64,000 nt of DNA, taken from contig NZ_CP044285.1 of NCBI RefSeq assembly GCF_008728635.1, forward strand, positions 3,224,001 through 3,288,000. The letters run 5' to 3'. The notes under the pieces are model-generated. The model ran no database searches. It was not told the origin of the DNA and saw only the letters and a program-made list of their open reading frames with translations. Source of the stretch: Hymenobacter baengnokdamensis. Lineage in GTDB: Bacteria; Bacteroidota; Bacteroidia; Cytophagales; Hymenobacteraceae. Numbering within the stretch: the stretch's first letter is position 1; the number at the start of each line of letters is the position of its first letter. A program made the position numbers and the translations under genes. This document shows positions 41,720-50,333 of the stretch, in pieces.

Positions 41720-42844
41720 ATGAAACTTCTTCTTTCAACTGTACTGGGAGCCCTGGTGCTGGCCGCTGCCCGCCCTGCCCAGGCGTGGGTACTCGCCCCG
41801 AGCCCAAACGATACAATTGTAGTAAAGCTGCCCAATAAGGCCGTGATGACGCTGGTAGTGCACGACGCCCAGCAGCTGCGCCAGCTGCCCCAGTACCACC
41901 TCGACTCGCTGGTGGCCCGCCTGAGTGGTTACATCAAGCGGGCCGATGCGGCCGCCAAGGTTGCCGAAACGGACCGCCTGACGACCATTTTTCACCCCGA
42001 CCAGGACCAGCCGGGCCAGCAGCTGCCAGAAGAAATCCGCATCACGACCCGCAAGCCGGGGCCAGGCAGCTACGGTCCCAGCAATAAGATAGAAGTATTG
42101 CTGGAGAAGAAGTTTGGCGTAGTTATCAATACGGATGGCAACACCAACAGCCAGCCCCGCGCCGCCGGGCGCGCCGACCGGCAGGCCCACCGCGATTCGC
42201 TGCGCCAGGCGCGCTGGGAGTATAAATCATCGTCTACCGACCTGGTATTTGACCTGGGCCTGAATGCGCTGGTGAACCAGCCTGGCGGGGCCGGCCGGCC
42301 CGAGCTGCGCACGCTGGGCTCGCGCTACGTCAACCTTGGCTTCGACCATAGGCAGCGCCTGGGCGGGCGGCGTAGTCCGCTTTATCTTATTCTCGGGCCC
42401 GAGTTTGCGTTTAACAACTATATGCTGGAAGGCAATAATAAGTGGGTGAACCAGAACGGCCAGACCAGCGTGGCACTCGAAACCAGCGGCCGCCAGTACC
42501 AGAAAACCAAGCTCGCAACGTCCACCTTTACCGTGCCGCTCATGCTCCAGCTGGGTCTGCACGACCGGCACGGCAACACGGCGCTGCGCCTCGGGGCGGG
42601 GGGCTTCGTGGGCTACCGGCTCGGCAGTTGGACCAAGCTCAAGTATTTTGAGGACGGCACCACCTATAAGGATAAGGACTACGGCTCGTATAACCTCACC
42701 GACTGGCAGTATGGCCTGCAAGGGGTGCTGGACTACCGCTCGCTTACGTTCTTTGCCAAGTACACCCTCAATAACCTCTTTCGGGAGGGCCAGGGCCCGC
42801 AGGCTCAGACCCTGAGCTTCGGCGTGCGGATTTTTGGTAATTAA
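41720..42844 (+). CDS. Predicted outer membrane beta-barrel protein (sigma/anti-sigma operon)
   Basis: 374 aa with a signal peptide (MKLLLSTVLGALVLAAARPA, cleavage near AQAW). A periplasmic region is followed by a C-terminal barrel of PorT-like character: LVFDLGLNALVNQPGG, YVNLGFDHRQRLGG, LYLILGPEFAFNNYMLEG, LGAGGFVGYRLGSWTKL, TFFAKYTLNNLF, and the end QTLSFGVRIFGN. It is third after the ECF sigma and anti-sigma genes, so probably part of an envelope-stress or envelope-remodelling unit. Confidence 0.75.
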   Translation: MKLLLSTVLGALVLAAARPAQAWVLAPSPNDTIVVKLPNKAVMTLVVHDAQQLRQLPQYHLDSLVARLSGYIKRADAAAKVAETDRLTTIFHPDQDQPGQQLPEEIRITTRKPGPGSYGPSNKIEVLLEKKFGVVINTDGNTNSQPRAAGRADRQAHRDSLRQARWEYKSSSTDLVFDLGLNALVNQPGGAGRPELRTLGSRYVNLGFDHRQRLGGRRSPLYLILGPEFAFNNYMLEGNNKWVNQNGQTSVALETSGRQYQKTKLATSTFTVPLMLQLGLHDRHGNTALRLGAGGFVGYRLGSWTKLKYFEDGTTYKDKDYGSYNLTDWQYGLQGVLDYRSLTFFAKYTLNNLFREGQGPQAQTLSFGVRIFGN

Positions 42845-42912
42845 TAGCTCCCTATGGGTAGTGGCGCGGCGGGATGCTTCGCTTGTCGAGGGGCAGCGAA
42901 GCACCCGCCGCG

Positions 42913-43668
42913 CTACACGTTTCGAAAGAAATTATCCAGCAGGATGGCAGCCGATACAGCCACGTTGAGGCTTTCGGCCCGGCCGCTGGGGCCGTGCGGA
43001 ATGTGCAGCCGACGCGTGAGCCGGGCCCCTACCTCCGGGCTAAGTCCGTGCGACTCGCTGCCCATTACCAGCACGCCGGCCGGCCGCAGCTGGAGCTTAT
43101 GCACATTATCACCTTTCAGGTCAGCCCCGTACACCGGCACTTCGCCTGGCTGGCTGGCCAGCCAGCCAGCCAGGTCGCGGCCGGGCCACACGGGCACCCG
43201 GCCAAAAGCGCCCATGCTGGCGGCCACGGCTTTGGGGTTGAATGGGTCGGCGCAGTTTTCTGATAACACCAGGCCGGGCAGGCCGTACCAGTCGGCCAGG
43301 CGCCAGAGGGTGCCGAGGTTACCGGGGTCGGCTACGTTGTCGAGGGCCAGCACCAGGCTATTGACCGGCAGCGCGGCGGGCAGCGGTAGTTCGGGCGGGC
43401 GGCGCACTACGGCCAGCGCGGCGGCGTTGGTTTGCAGCGTGCCGAGCTGCGTGAGCTCATCTTCGCTGGCCAGCTGCACCGGCAGGCCAGGGTGGGCACG
43501 CAGGTGCTCGGCAAAGGCCGCAGTGGCGAGCAGGTGCTCGACTACCAGACCCGAACCGAGCAGTTCCAGCACGCTTTTCGCGCCTTCGACCAGAAAGGCA
43601 GCGTGGCGCTGCCGATATTTGCGCTGGTGTAGCGACCGTACGTATTTGGCGAGGGCTTTTGAAACCAT
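42913..43668 (-). CDS. SpoU/TrmH-family RNA 2'-O-methyltransferase
   Basis: 251 aa. The N-terminal substrate-binding domain (ALAKYVRSLHQRKYRQRHAA, FLVEGAKSVLELL) precedes the SPOUT knot: ALDNVADPGNLGTLWRLADW (motif 1), VLVMGSESHGLSP (motif 2) and LHIPHGPSGRAESLNVAVSA (motif 3). It is likely an rRNA or tRNA ribose methylase using SAM; the exact target is not deducible. Its ATG at 43668 overlaps the start of the divergent Omp85 gene by 10 nt. Confidence 0.93.
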   Translation of the reverse strand: MVSKALAKYVRSLHQRKYRQRHAAFLVEGAKSVLELLGSGLVVEHLLATAAFAEHLRAHPGLPVQLASEDELTQLGTLQTNAAALAVVRRPPELPLPAALPVNSLVLALDNVADPGNLGTLWRLADWYGLPGLVLSENCADPFNPKAVAASMGAFGRVPVWPGRDLAGWLASQPGEVPVYGADLKGDNVHKLQLRPAGVLVMGSESHGLSPEVGARLTRRLHIPHGPSGRAESLNVAVSAAILLDNFFRNV

Positions 43669-46526
43669 TAGAACAACAAAGTAACGACCGGCCGCGCTTC
43701 GGCCCGCGCGCGGTAGCGGCCTGGCTGCTGCCGGGCCTCACGGCCCTGCTGGTGGCAGTGGGCTGCTCGCCCCTGCGCCTGCTGCAGCCCAAGCAGCGCC
43801 TGCTCACGCGGGTAGCCGTTGAGAGTGAGGGCCTGAGCCCGGCCCAGCAGGAACGGATGCTTACCCTGGTACAGCAAAAGCCGAACCGCAACCTGCCGCT
43901 GCCGAAGCTGGCGATTTATCAGCTAGGTCATTCCTTTTATGATTCGACGCGCATTGAGCGTAAGGTGAAGGGTATTCGGGAAAAATATGCCGCCCGGCTG
44001 GCTACCGCCCAGGGCGACTCGGCCCGAACCGGCAAGCTGCTGGCGCGCCGCGACCGCCGCCTAGCCCGCAAGCGCACTGCCCTGGAAAAGGGGAACTCCA
44101 TCATGCGCCTGGGCGAGCCGCCCGTTATCTACGACCCCACGCTGAGCCGCCGCACGGTAGACCAGCTGGCTACTTACCTGCGTTCGCAGGGTTATTTTCG
44201 GGCTACGGTCGGCTTCACCGATTCGGCCCGCTCCAAGCGAACGCTTATTTCCAGCGCCTTACGGGCCGTGGGCCTGCGCAAGCCACAGCGGGCGGCCCCG
44301 CTGCGCGACTCGATGGGTGGGCGCCTGCACCGGCTGGTTACGGTAACCTACCTGGTAGCCGAGGGCCAGCAGTTTACGCTCAGCAAGCTCACCCAGAGCA
44401 TTGCCGACTCGGGGGTGGCGCGAGTGGTAGCCGGGGCGCGGGGCGCCACCCTGCTGCACGCCGGCGGGGCCTACAACGAAGACCTCATCGGCCAGGAGCG
44501 GCAGCGCCTGGAAACGCTACTCAAAAACGCGGGCTATTACGACTTCCGGGCCCAGTATATCACCCTGGAAGCCGATACCAGCTTTGAGAAAACCCAGGTG
44601 CGGCTGCGCCTGGTCATTGCCAGTCCGCCCGGCGGGCACCGCGCCTATCACCTGCGCCACGTTACGGTGCTTACCGATGTAAGCCAAGCCCGCGGCCTGC
44701 GGGCCGCGGCCGGCGACACCACCCGCCGGCTGCGGGGCCGGCAGCTACGCCGGACAGCTGCGCCGGCCGATACCCTCAACGTATCGGGCCGGGCGGCGAA
44801 CTCACCCACCGGGCGCATCTCAACGGCCAATATACCGGCTGGCGTTACGCCAGCCGCCGTGGCCGACTCGCTGAGCGCGCGCCGGCTGCGCCGGGCGGGG
44901 CGGGTGGTAGTGCCGCGCGATACGGTACGCCAGGATTCACTGCTTTTTTCGAGCCGGGGCAAGCTGGCCATTAGTCTGGGTATTCTGGCCCGGCAGATTA
45001 CCGTGCGGCCCGGCCAGCTCTATAACCAGACCCGCACGCAGCGCACGCAGCGCCAGCTCTCCAACCTCGACATGTTCCGGTTTAATACCGTGAGCTACCG
45101 CAAGGTGGCCGACGCGGCCAGCACCGCTGCACCAGCGGCCGACAGCAGCCAGACCCTGACGCCAGACTCACCCTCTTCCCTGCCCGGTGGCATCCGGCCG
45201 CCCAGCTACCTCGATGCCGTCATTACGACCTCGCCGAGCCCGCGCTTTTCGGAAACGACCGAATTTGGCGGCACCTACGTGGCCAACCGCGTGGGGCCCT
45301 TTGGTAACCTGCGCCTGAAATGGCGCAACCCCTTTGGCGGAGCCGAGGTGCTCGAGCTCAGCGCCCGCGCCGGCCTCGAAGGCCAGCTTACCCAGGTAGG
45401 CGACAGCAGTAATGGCCCGGCCACCTACACCGTACAGTACGGGGCGACCGCCGCCCTGGTGCTGCCCCAGTTTCTGGTGCCGTTTCAGTTAGGCAATTTT
45501 CTGCGCAACGACCAGCCCCGCACCCGGTTTGCGCTTTCCACCACTTATACCTCAAATAATTACTATACCCGCAGCAATGCCGAGTTTACCTTTGACTACC
45601 TCTGGCAGCCCAGCACCTACCAGCAGTATATCTTCACGCCCGTAGACCTGGGCATCGTACGGACGCCCTACGTCAGCAATTTTTACCGGCGGCGCCTCAG
45701 CGACCTGCGCACCACGCAGGGCAGCCCCCTGTACCTCTCGTTTCAGTCCATCTATGAGCCAAGCCTCAGCTTTACGTCGCTCTACAATTCCAACGACCTT
45801 ACCCAGACGCGCAGCGGGCACTACCTGCGCCTGTACGCCGAGGTGGGCGGCCTCACGCGCGACCTCTACCGCCACGAGCAATGGTTTGAGCAAACGGGGC
45901 TGGCCGTGTACAACTTCGCCAAGCTAACGGCCGATTACCGCCGCTACTACCGCCTTTCGCCCCAAACCTACTTCGCCTGGCGCCTGAATGGCGGCGTGGC
46001 ACACGCCCTGACCACCACGCCCGACGCTACCAACGGAGTAATCACAAACCCCTATATTATCCCCTACGACAAGTACCTGTTTGTGGGGGGGTCCAACAGC
46101 GTGCGCGCCTGGGCGCCGCGCCGCCTGGGCACCGGCTCCTACGCCACGCGCTTTGCCGACGGCACCCGCGACTACTACACCGAGCAGCCCGGCGAGGTGC
46201 TGCTCGAGGGCTCGGCCGAATACCGCTTCCCGGTGTATTCGTTTATCAAAGGGGCGCTGTTTACCGACTTTGGCAACGTCTGGACGCTCCAGCCCGATGC
46301 CGCCCGGCCCGGCGCCGAGTTTCTGGTGAATCGGTTTTATAAGCAGTTTGCCGTGGGCTCGGGGTTCGGCATCCGCATGGATTTTACTTTTCTTATCCTG
46401 CGCTTCGACATTGCCACCAAGGTGTACGACCCGACCGAGCTGGGGCAGCCCTGGCGCCTGGGCAATGCCCTGCGGCATACCGACAACCAGACCGTAGTGA
46501 ACGTTGGCCTGGGCTATCCCTTTTAA
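43659..46526 (+). CDS. Omp85/BamA-TamA family outer membrane protein
   Basis: 955 aa from a TTG start (MKPLEQQSNDRPRFGPRAVA). A lipoprotein-type signal follows (WLLPGLTALLVAVGCSP, lipobox Cys near 36). Periplasmic POTRA-like repeats include LATYLRSQGYFRATVGFTDS and LETLLKNAGYYDFRAQY. The C-terminal 16-strand barrel has FGGTYVANRVGPFGNLRLKW and ends NVGLGYPF with the terminal Phe typical of barrel proteins. Such proteins insert or translocate other outer membrane components. The first ATG in frame is far inside, so the TTG start is needed to include the signal. Confidence 0.88.
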   Translation: MKPLEQQSNDRPRFGPRAVAAWLLPGLTALLVAVGCSPLRLLQPKQRLLTRVAVESEGLSPAQQERMLTLVQQKPNRNLPLPKLAIYQLGHSFYDSTRIERKVKGIREKYAARLATAQGDSARTGKLLARRDRRLARKRTALEKGNSIMRLGEPPVIYDPTLSRRTVDQLATYLRSQGYFRATVGFTDSARSKRTLISSALRAVGLRKPQRAAPLRDSMGGRLHRLVTVTYLVAEGQQFTLSKLTQSIADSGVARVVAGARGATLLHAGGAYNEDLIGQERQRLETLLKNAGYYDFRAQYITLEADTSFEKTQVRLRLVIASPPGGHRAYHLRHVTVLTDVSQARGLRAAAGDTTRRLRGRQLRRTAAPADTLNVSGRAANSPTGRISTANIPAGVTPAAVADSLSARRLRRAGRVVVPRDTVRQDSLLFSSRGKLAISLGILARQITVRPGQLYNQTRTQRTQRQLSNLDMFRFNTVSYRKVADAASTAAPAADSSQTLTPDSPSSLPGGIRPPSYLDAVITTSPSPRFSETTEFGGTYVANRVGPFGNLRLKWRNPFGGAEVLELSARAGLEGQLTQVGDSSNGPATYTVQYGATAALVLPQFLVPFQLGNFLRNDQPRTRFALSTTYTSNNYYTRSNAEFTFDYLWQPSTYQQYIFTPVDLGIVRTPYVSNFYRRRLSDLRTTQGSPLYLSFQSIYEPSLSFTSLYNSNDLTQTRSGHYLRLYAEVGGLTRDLYRHEQWFEQTGLAVYNFAKLTADYRRYYRLSPQTYFAWRLNGGVAHALTTTPDATNGVITNPYIIPYDKYLFVGGSNSVRAWAPRRLGTGSYATRFADGTRDYYTEQPGEVLLEGSAEYRFPVYSFIKGALFTDFGNVWTLQPDAARPGAEFLVNRFYKQFAVGSGFGIRMDFTFLILRFDIATKVYDPTELGQPWRLGNALRHTDNQTVVNVGLGYPF

Positions 46527-46561
46527 GCCCTTACTTATTTCGACCAGTTACTTTAGCCTTT

Positions 46562-46804
46562 ATGCACCCGGCCGCCTCCTTACCCGAAACCAAAATTCTT
46601 ACCTTTCTCTCGGCTGGCGCCGAAGACGAGCCCCAGGGGCCGCCCATTGCGTTTACCCAGGCCGAGATACTGGCTTTTTCCGAGGTTCGGGAGTGGCTGG
46701 CCAACGGCTACGAGCTCGACAGCTTTGATAATAAGCTCTCGCCTAAAGACCCTCACCAGGTTATTCTGCTGGTGGTGCTGACCCGCCGGCCCGAGGCCGC
46801 CTAG
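46562..46804 (+). CDS. Small hypothetical protein
   Basis: 80 aa, starting MHPAASLPETKILTFLSAGA; unrecognised, acidic and soluble. TACTTTAG (46549-46556) lies 5 nt before the ATG, a one-mismatch -7 element typical of near-leaderless genes here. The composition (FTQAEILAFSEVREWLANGY, PHQVILLVVLTRRPEA) looks like a small folded protein rather than random sequence. Confidence 0.55.
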   Translation: MHPAASLPETKILTFLSAGAEDEPQGPPIAFTQAEILAFSEVREWLANGYELDSFDNKLSPKDPHQVILLVVLTRRPEAA

Positions 46805-46842
46805 CTTTTCTGCGCCCGGCCCGCCGGGGCTGCTTGTTTCAC

Positions 46843-47244
46843 TTACTCCGCGCTCAGCCACGCGTTGGCCGCGCCCTCGTCTACGAAGCGGGCAACCTGC
46901 AGGGGGCTGTCGGGCCGGCCGGCGGCAGCCGCGCCGGGCAGGCTACTCAGGTAGCCGGGCAGCACCAGGAAGCACACCCGCAGCGGCCCGCTCAGCGCCC
47001 GCTGCACCTCGGGCAGGAAATGGGTGGTGACCCACTCGGGCCCTTCGAGACTGCGATTGACGCGCCGGCGCGAATCAATAAGCCAGTGCCCACAGTGATA
47101 GTGCAGTGCGGCCCGGCGCAGGGCTTCGTAGCCTTCATGCAGCTCCGCCTCGGTAACCGAGTGCAGCCAGCGGCCGGTAAGGTGGCCGAGGTCGGGGCGA
47201 TAAGCAACGTGCATACTGGTAGTGGAAAACTGGATGGTAGCCAT
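46843..47244 (-). CDS. Hypothetical protein, STAS/SpoIIAA-like fold possible
   Basis: 133 aa from MATIQFSTTSMHVAYRPDLG. The pattern of alternating strands and helices (LHYHCGHWLIDSRRRVNRSL, EWVTTHFLPEVQRAL, LRVCFLVLPGYLSSL, VARFVDEGAANAWL) is like the small SpoIIAA/STAS-type proteins common in Hymenobacter, an inference from pattern. TAGCTTTA about 35 nt upstream is a possible promoter. It converges with the small gene at 46562. Confidence 0.6.
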   Translation of the reverse strand: MATIQFSTTSMHVAYRPDLGHLTGRWLHSVTEAELHEGYEALRRAALHYHCGHWLIDSRRRVNRSLEGPEWVTTHFLPEVQRALSGPLRVCFLVLPGYLSSLPGAAAAGRPDSPLQVARFVDEGAANAWLSAE

Positions 47245-47421
47245 AAACGGAGCCGGGCAATGGACGCTGGCGACGCTAAAGCTACGGAGCCGCCCCGCCA
47301 CGGATTATCGTACCTGGCTGCTTTTTTAGCGTAAGCTCCCCCGGCCTGCATTGCTACGCAGCTTGTTGGCCCTGTGCAACAGCTGCTTTCAGGCTGAACC
47401 CTGGCTCTTACTTCTTGTTCC

Positions 47422-47778
47422 GTGACTTCCACTTTTCCCTTTAAAATAGCCGCCGCCAAAAACCCGGCCGAGCCGGCGCGCCAGTTTGCCATTCTGGCCG
47501 ATGTAGCGGGCCTCGATGCGTACTACCAGCTGTTTGAAGATTACGGCTTTGGCGGCGATGGCGCTTCGTGGCGCGAACACATCGAAACTATCATCGAGGA
47601 GTTTCGGCCCGACCTGCTCGAGCACCTAGAGTTTGATGAAGACCGCGACACGTTTCTGGTTTATGCCGACAGCCCGGCGGCCCGCGACTTCATGGCCCTG
47701 GTGCTGCCTTATTTTGGCGATTTAGGCAAGCTCAAAAAGTACTTTAGCCAGACGGACCCCGGCGACTTCTTTGCCTGA
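47422..47778 (+). CDS. Hypothetical protein, Imm51-like
   Basis: 118 aa from a GTG start (MTSTFPFKIAAAKNPAEPAR). The segment YYQLFEDYGFGGDGASWREH followed by LLEHLEFDEDRDTFLVYADS resembles the Imm51 immunity-protein family of polymorphic toxin systems (pattern recollection, weak). No toxin gene lies next to it, so a housekeeping or orphan-immunity role is equally possible. A terminator follows at 47866. Confidence 0.55.
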   Translation: MTSTFPFKIAAAKNPAEPARQFAILADVAGLDAYYQLFEDYGFGGDGASWREHIETIIEEFRPDLLEHLEFDEDRDTFLVYADSPAARDFMALVLPYFGDLGKLKKYFSQTDPGDFFA

Positions 47779-47831
47779 AGTCTGCCAGGTTACCACGAAA
47801 GTCCAGCAGGCGCTGAGCCAGCGCTTTACCA

Positions 47832-47895
47832 AGTAGTAAGCGCCTTACTACTAGTTAATTACGGAAGGCTGCCTGATTTTCTGGCAGTCTTTTTG
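47832..47895 (+). terminator. Tandem hairpins ending the gene at 47422
   Basis: AGTAGTAAG (47832-47840) pairs with CTTACTACT (47844-47852). Then AGGCTGCC (47866-47873) pairs with GGCAGTCT (47883-47890, one G-U) and is followed by a T run, the second having the form of an intrinsic terminator. Confidence 0.65.
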
Positions 47896-47946
47896 GCGGC
47901 TCAGCCCGGCATTGAGTCGCATCTTTGCCGGCCTCTTCCTGTTGCT

Positions 47947-49368
47947 ATGAAACGTCGAGCTTTTGTGCAGGGCGCTGGCTTGCTGGTGGCCAGTCCTTTT
48001 CTGCCTGTCTTTCCCCTACGGGCCTGGGGCGGGCCCAACCTGCCAGTGGTGCGGCCGGCCCCGAGTCAGCGCCGGTTCAGCAGCCAGGCAGTCGAGCAGG
48101 CTATCAAGGAGTTTCAGCGCAACGTGCCCGACACTGAGCTCGGCTGGCTTTTCGGCAACTGCTTCCCGAATACCCTCGATACCACTGTGACGCCCGGCAC
48201 CCGCGCGGGCCGGCCCGATACCTACGTTATCACCGGCGACATCGACGCCATGTGGCTGCGCGACTCCTCGGCCCAGGTGTGGCCCTACCTGGCGCTGATA
48301 ACCCAGGACGCGCCCCTGCGCCAGCTGGTGGCGGGCGTTATCAACCGCCAGACGCAGTGCATCCTGCAGGACCCGTACGCCAACGCCTTTTACGCCGATA
48401 AAACCAGGGTCGGTGAGTGGGCGCACGACCAGACGGCCATGCAGCCGGGCATTCACGAGCGCAAGTGGGAAATCGACTCGCTCTGCTACCCCATTCGCCT
48501 GGGCTACCACTACTGGAAGATAACCGGCGACCAGCAGCCCTTCGATGCGCAGTGGCGCGCCGCCATTACCCTGATTGTAAAAACTTTCCGCGAGCAGCAG
48601 CGCAAGGCCGGCCCCGGCCCCTACCACTTTCAGCGCCAAACCACCAACGCCCTCGACACCCAGCCGCTCGGCGGCTACGGCTACCCGGTACGGCCGTGCG
48701 GGCTCATTGCCTCAGCCTTCCGGCCCAGCGACGACGCCACCCGGCTGCCCTTTCTGGTGCCCGGCAACTTCTTTGCGGTAGCCAGCCTGCGCCAGGCCGC
48801 CCTCATGCTCTACGACATTCACCACGAGCAAGCCGGCTACGACGAGCTGATGGCCCTGGCCGACGAGATTGCCGTGGCCCTGCGCCAGCATGCCATCGTA
48901 ACGCACCCCGACTTCGGCCCGGTGTACGCCTACGAGGTCGATGGCTACGGCAGCCACGCCCTGATGGACGACGCCAACGTGCCCAGCCTGCTCAGCCTGC
49001 CCTACCTCGGGGCCATCCCGCTCAACGAGCCTACCTACCAGAACACGCGCCGGCTGGTGCTGTCGGCGGCTAACCCGTTCTTTTACCAGGGCCGGGCGGC
49101 CGAGGGCATCGGCGGGCCGCACGTCGGGGCCGACATGATTTGGCCCCTGGCCATCCTCATGCGCGGCCTCACCAGCACCGACGACGCCGAAATCCGGGCC
49201 TGCGTGCAGACGCTCAAAACGACCCACGCGGGTACCGGCTATGTGCACGAGTCGTTTCACAAGGACGACCCCGCCAGGTTTACCCGCCCGTGGTTTGCCT
49301 GGGCCAATACCCTGTGCGGCGAGTTTTTGTGGAAGGTGTACCAGGAGCGGCCCGCGCTGCTGGGGTAG
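47947..49368 (+). CDS. Glycoside hydrolase family 125 (exo-alpha-1,6-mannosidase), exported
   Basis: 473 aa, starting MKRRAFVQGAGLLVASPFLP, a twin-arginine-like signal. The GH125 (former DUF1237) core is clear: VPDTELGWLFGNCFPNTLDT, TGDIDAMWLRDSSAQVWPYL, KWEIDSLCYPIRLGYHYW, YEVDGYGSHALMDDANVPSL and GTGYVHESFHKDDP. These enzymes remove alpha-1,6-mannose from N-glycan or mannan ends. CATCTTTG about 20 nt upstream may be the -7 element. The frame is open 18 codons further up without signal-like sequence. Confidence 0.93.
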   Translation: MKRRAFVQGAGLLVASPFLPVFPLRAWGGPNLPVVRPAPSQRRFSSQAVEQAIKEFQRNVPDTELGWLFGNCFPNTLDTTVTPGTRAGRPDTYVITGDIDAMWLRDSSAQVWPYLALITQDAPLRQLVAGVINRQTQCILQDPYANAFYADKTRVGEWAHDQTAMQPGIHERKWEIDSLCYPIRLGYHYWKITGDQQPFDAQWRAAITLIVKTFREQQRKAGPGPYHFQRQTTNALDTQPLGGYGYPVRPCGLIASAFRPSDDATRLPFLVPGNFFAVASLRQAALMLYDIHHEQAGYDELMALADEIAVALRQHAIVTHPDFGPVYAYEVDGYGSHALMDDANVPSLLSLPYLGAIPLNEPTYQNTRRLVLSAANPFFYQGRAAEGIGGPHVGADMIWPLAILMRGLTSTDDAEIRACVQTLKTTHAGTGYVHESFHKDDPARFTRPWFAWANTLCGEFLWKVYQERPALLG

Positions 49369-49410
49369 GAGGCCGTATATTTGGCAACTAATTTTTAGGT
49401 GCAGCAGTTT

Positions 49411-49659
49411 ATGTCTCCGCTTGACAAGCTCAAAGCGCGCATTTGTGCTAAGCCTAAGGACTTTACCTGGGATGAGCTGGTAAAGCTGCTGGCAGCCTAC
49501 GGTTTTGAAGCCCTAACTAAGGGGAAGACGGCAGGTAGCCGGCGGCAGTTTTACAATCGGGCTACCCAGGTGGCTATCAGCTTGCATAAGCCGCATCCCG
49601 GCAATGTTCTCAAAGAATATCAGCTCAAGGAAATTATCACTCTTCTCGGCATTTGTTAG
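49411..49659 (+). CDS. hicA: HicA-family toxin (mRNA interferase)
   Basis: 82 aa, starting MSPLDKLKARICAKPKDFTW. The dsRBD-like HicA fold is recognised from DELVKLLAAYGFEALTKGKT, AGSRRQFYNRATQVAISLHK (catalytic-type His/basic region) and YQLKEIITLLGI. HicA cleaves mRNA in a ribosome-independent way when free. It is 19 nt upstream of hicB, the canonical toxin-first order. Confidence 0.85.
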   Translation: MSPLDKLKARICAKPKDFTWDELVKLLAAYGFEALTKGKTAGSRRQFYNRATQVAISLHKPHPGNVLKEYQLKEIITLLGIC

Positions 49660-49678
49660 GTACTTCTCCCTGCTTCTC

Positions 49679-50020
49679 ATGGAAAACGCACTCGTTTACA
49701 AAGGTTACGTCGGCTCGGTGCAGTACAACGCAACCGACGAGGTTTTTCACGGCAAAATTGAGGCTATTACGGACCTCGTTACCTTTGAAGCCGACGCGGC
49801 CAAGCAGCTCCGCCCCGAGTTTGAGCAGGCCGTGGACGACTACCTCGCCCTGTGTGCGGCCGTAGGAAAGGAGCCCAGCAAAACATTTACCGGCAGCTTC
49901 AACGTGCGCCTCGGGCCGGAGCTGCACCGCAGGGCGGCGCTGGTTTCAACCGGCCGCGGTATCAGCCTCAATCAACTGGTAAGCCAGGCCGTCAGCCAAT
50001 TCGTGGCGCAGGCGGAGTAG
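49679..50020 (+). CDS. hicB: HicB-family antitoxin
   Basis: 113 aa from MENALVYKGYVGSVQYNATD. The partial RNase H-like fold of HicB (YVGSVQYNATDEVFHGKIEA, ITDLVTFEADAAKQLRPEFE) is followed by a C-terminal ribbon-helix-helix-like DNA-binding part (FNVRLGPELHRRAALVST, GRGISLNQLVSQAVSQFV). It neutralises HicA and autoregulates the pair (family knowledge). The frame is open 25 codons upstream, but those overlap the hicA 3' end. Confidence 0.9.
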   Translation: MENALVYKGYVGSVQYNATDEVFHGKIEAITDLVTFEADAAKQLRPEFEQAVDDYLALCAAVGKEPSKTFTGSFNVRLGPELHRRAALVSTGRGISLNQLVSQAVSQFVAQAE

Positions 50021-50058
50021 CATAAGAGCAGAATTGTTTTCAGGAAAATCCGCTTGGC

Positions 50059-50196
50059 ATGAGTGCTTATGACTGGGCAATCCAAGAAAAGCTGTTCGAG
50101 CCTCGCAAGCCTGAGCATTACGCAACCGGCTTCATTCAGCGCTTCACTACAGCCAGTCAGGAACATTATCATTACGAAGACGGCAGGTTAGCCTGA
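50059..50196 (+). CDS. Possible 45-residue small protein after HicAB
   Basis: ATG to TGA frame of 45 aa, MSAYDWAIQEKLFEPRKPEH, continuing to HYHYEDGRLA. The composition is protein-like and unlike the GC-rich shadow frames, and it begins 38 nt after hicB in the same direction. It may be a third small member of the toxin-antitoxin unit, or the remnant of a larger gene. No family is recognised. The rest of 50197-50333 holds no gene apart from the possible helicase N-terminus. Confidence 0.35.
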   Translation: MSAYDWAIQEKLFEPRKPEHYATGFIQRFTTASQEHYHYEDGRLA

Positions 50197-50333
50197 CTTA
50201 CAGCCGCCGCTTCGGCCACTCATTTCCCCTTTTCGTTGTTACCCCTACAACGAAAATCATTCCCCCGTCTTTTGTCGACCGAAACCATCCTCCCCCCGCC
50301 GAGCCCTACGCCATTGAGCAGGAGCTGCGCCGC

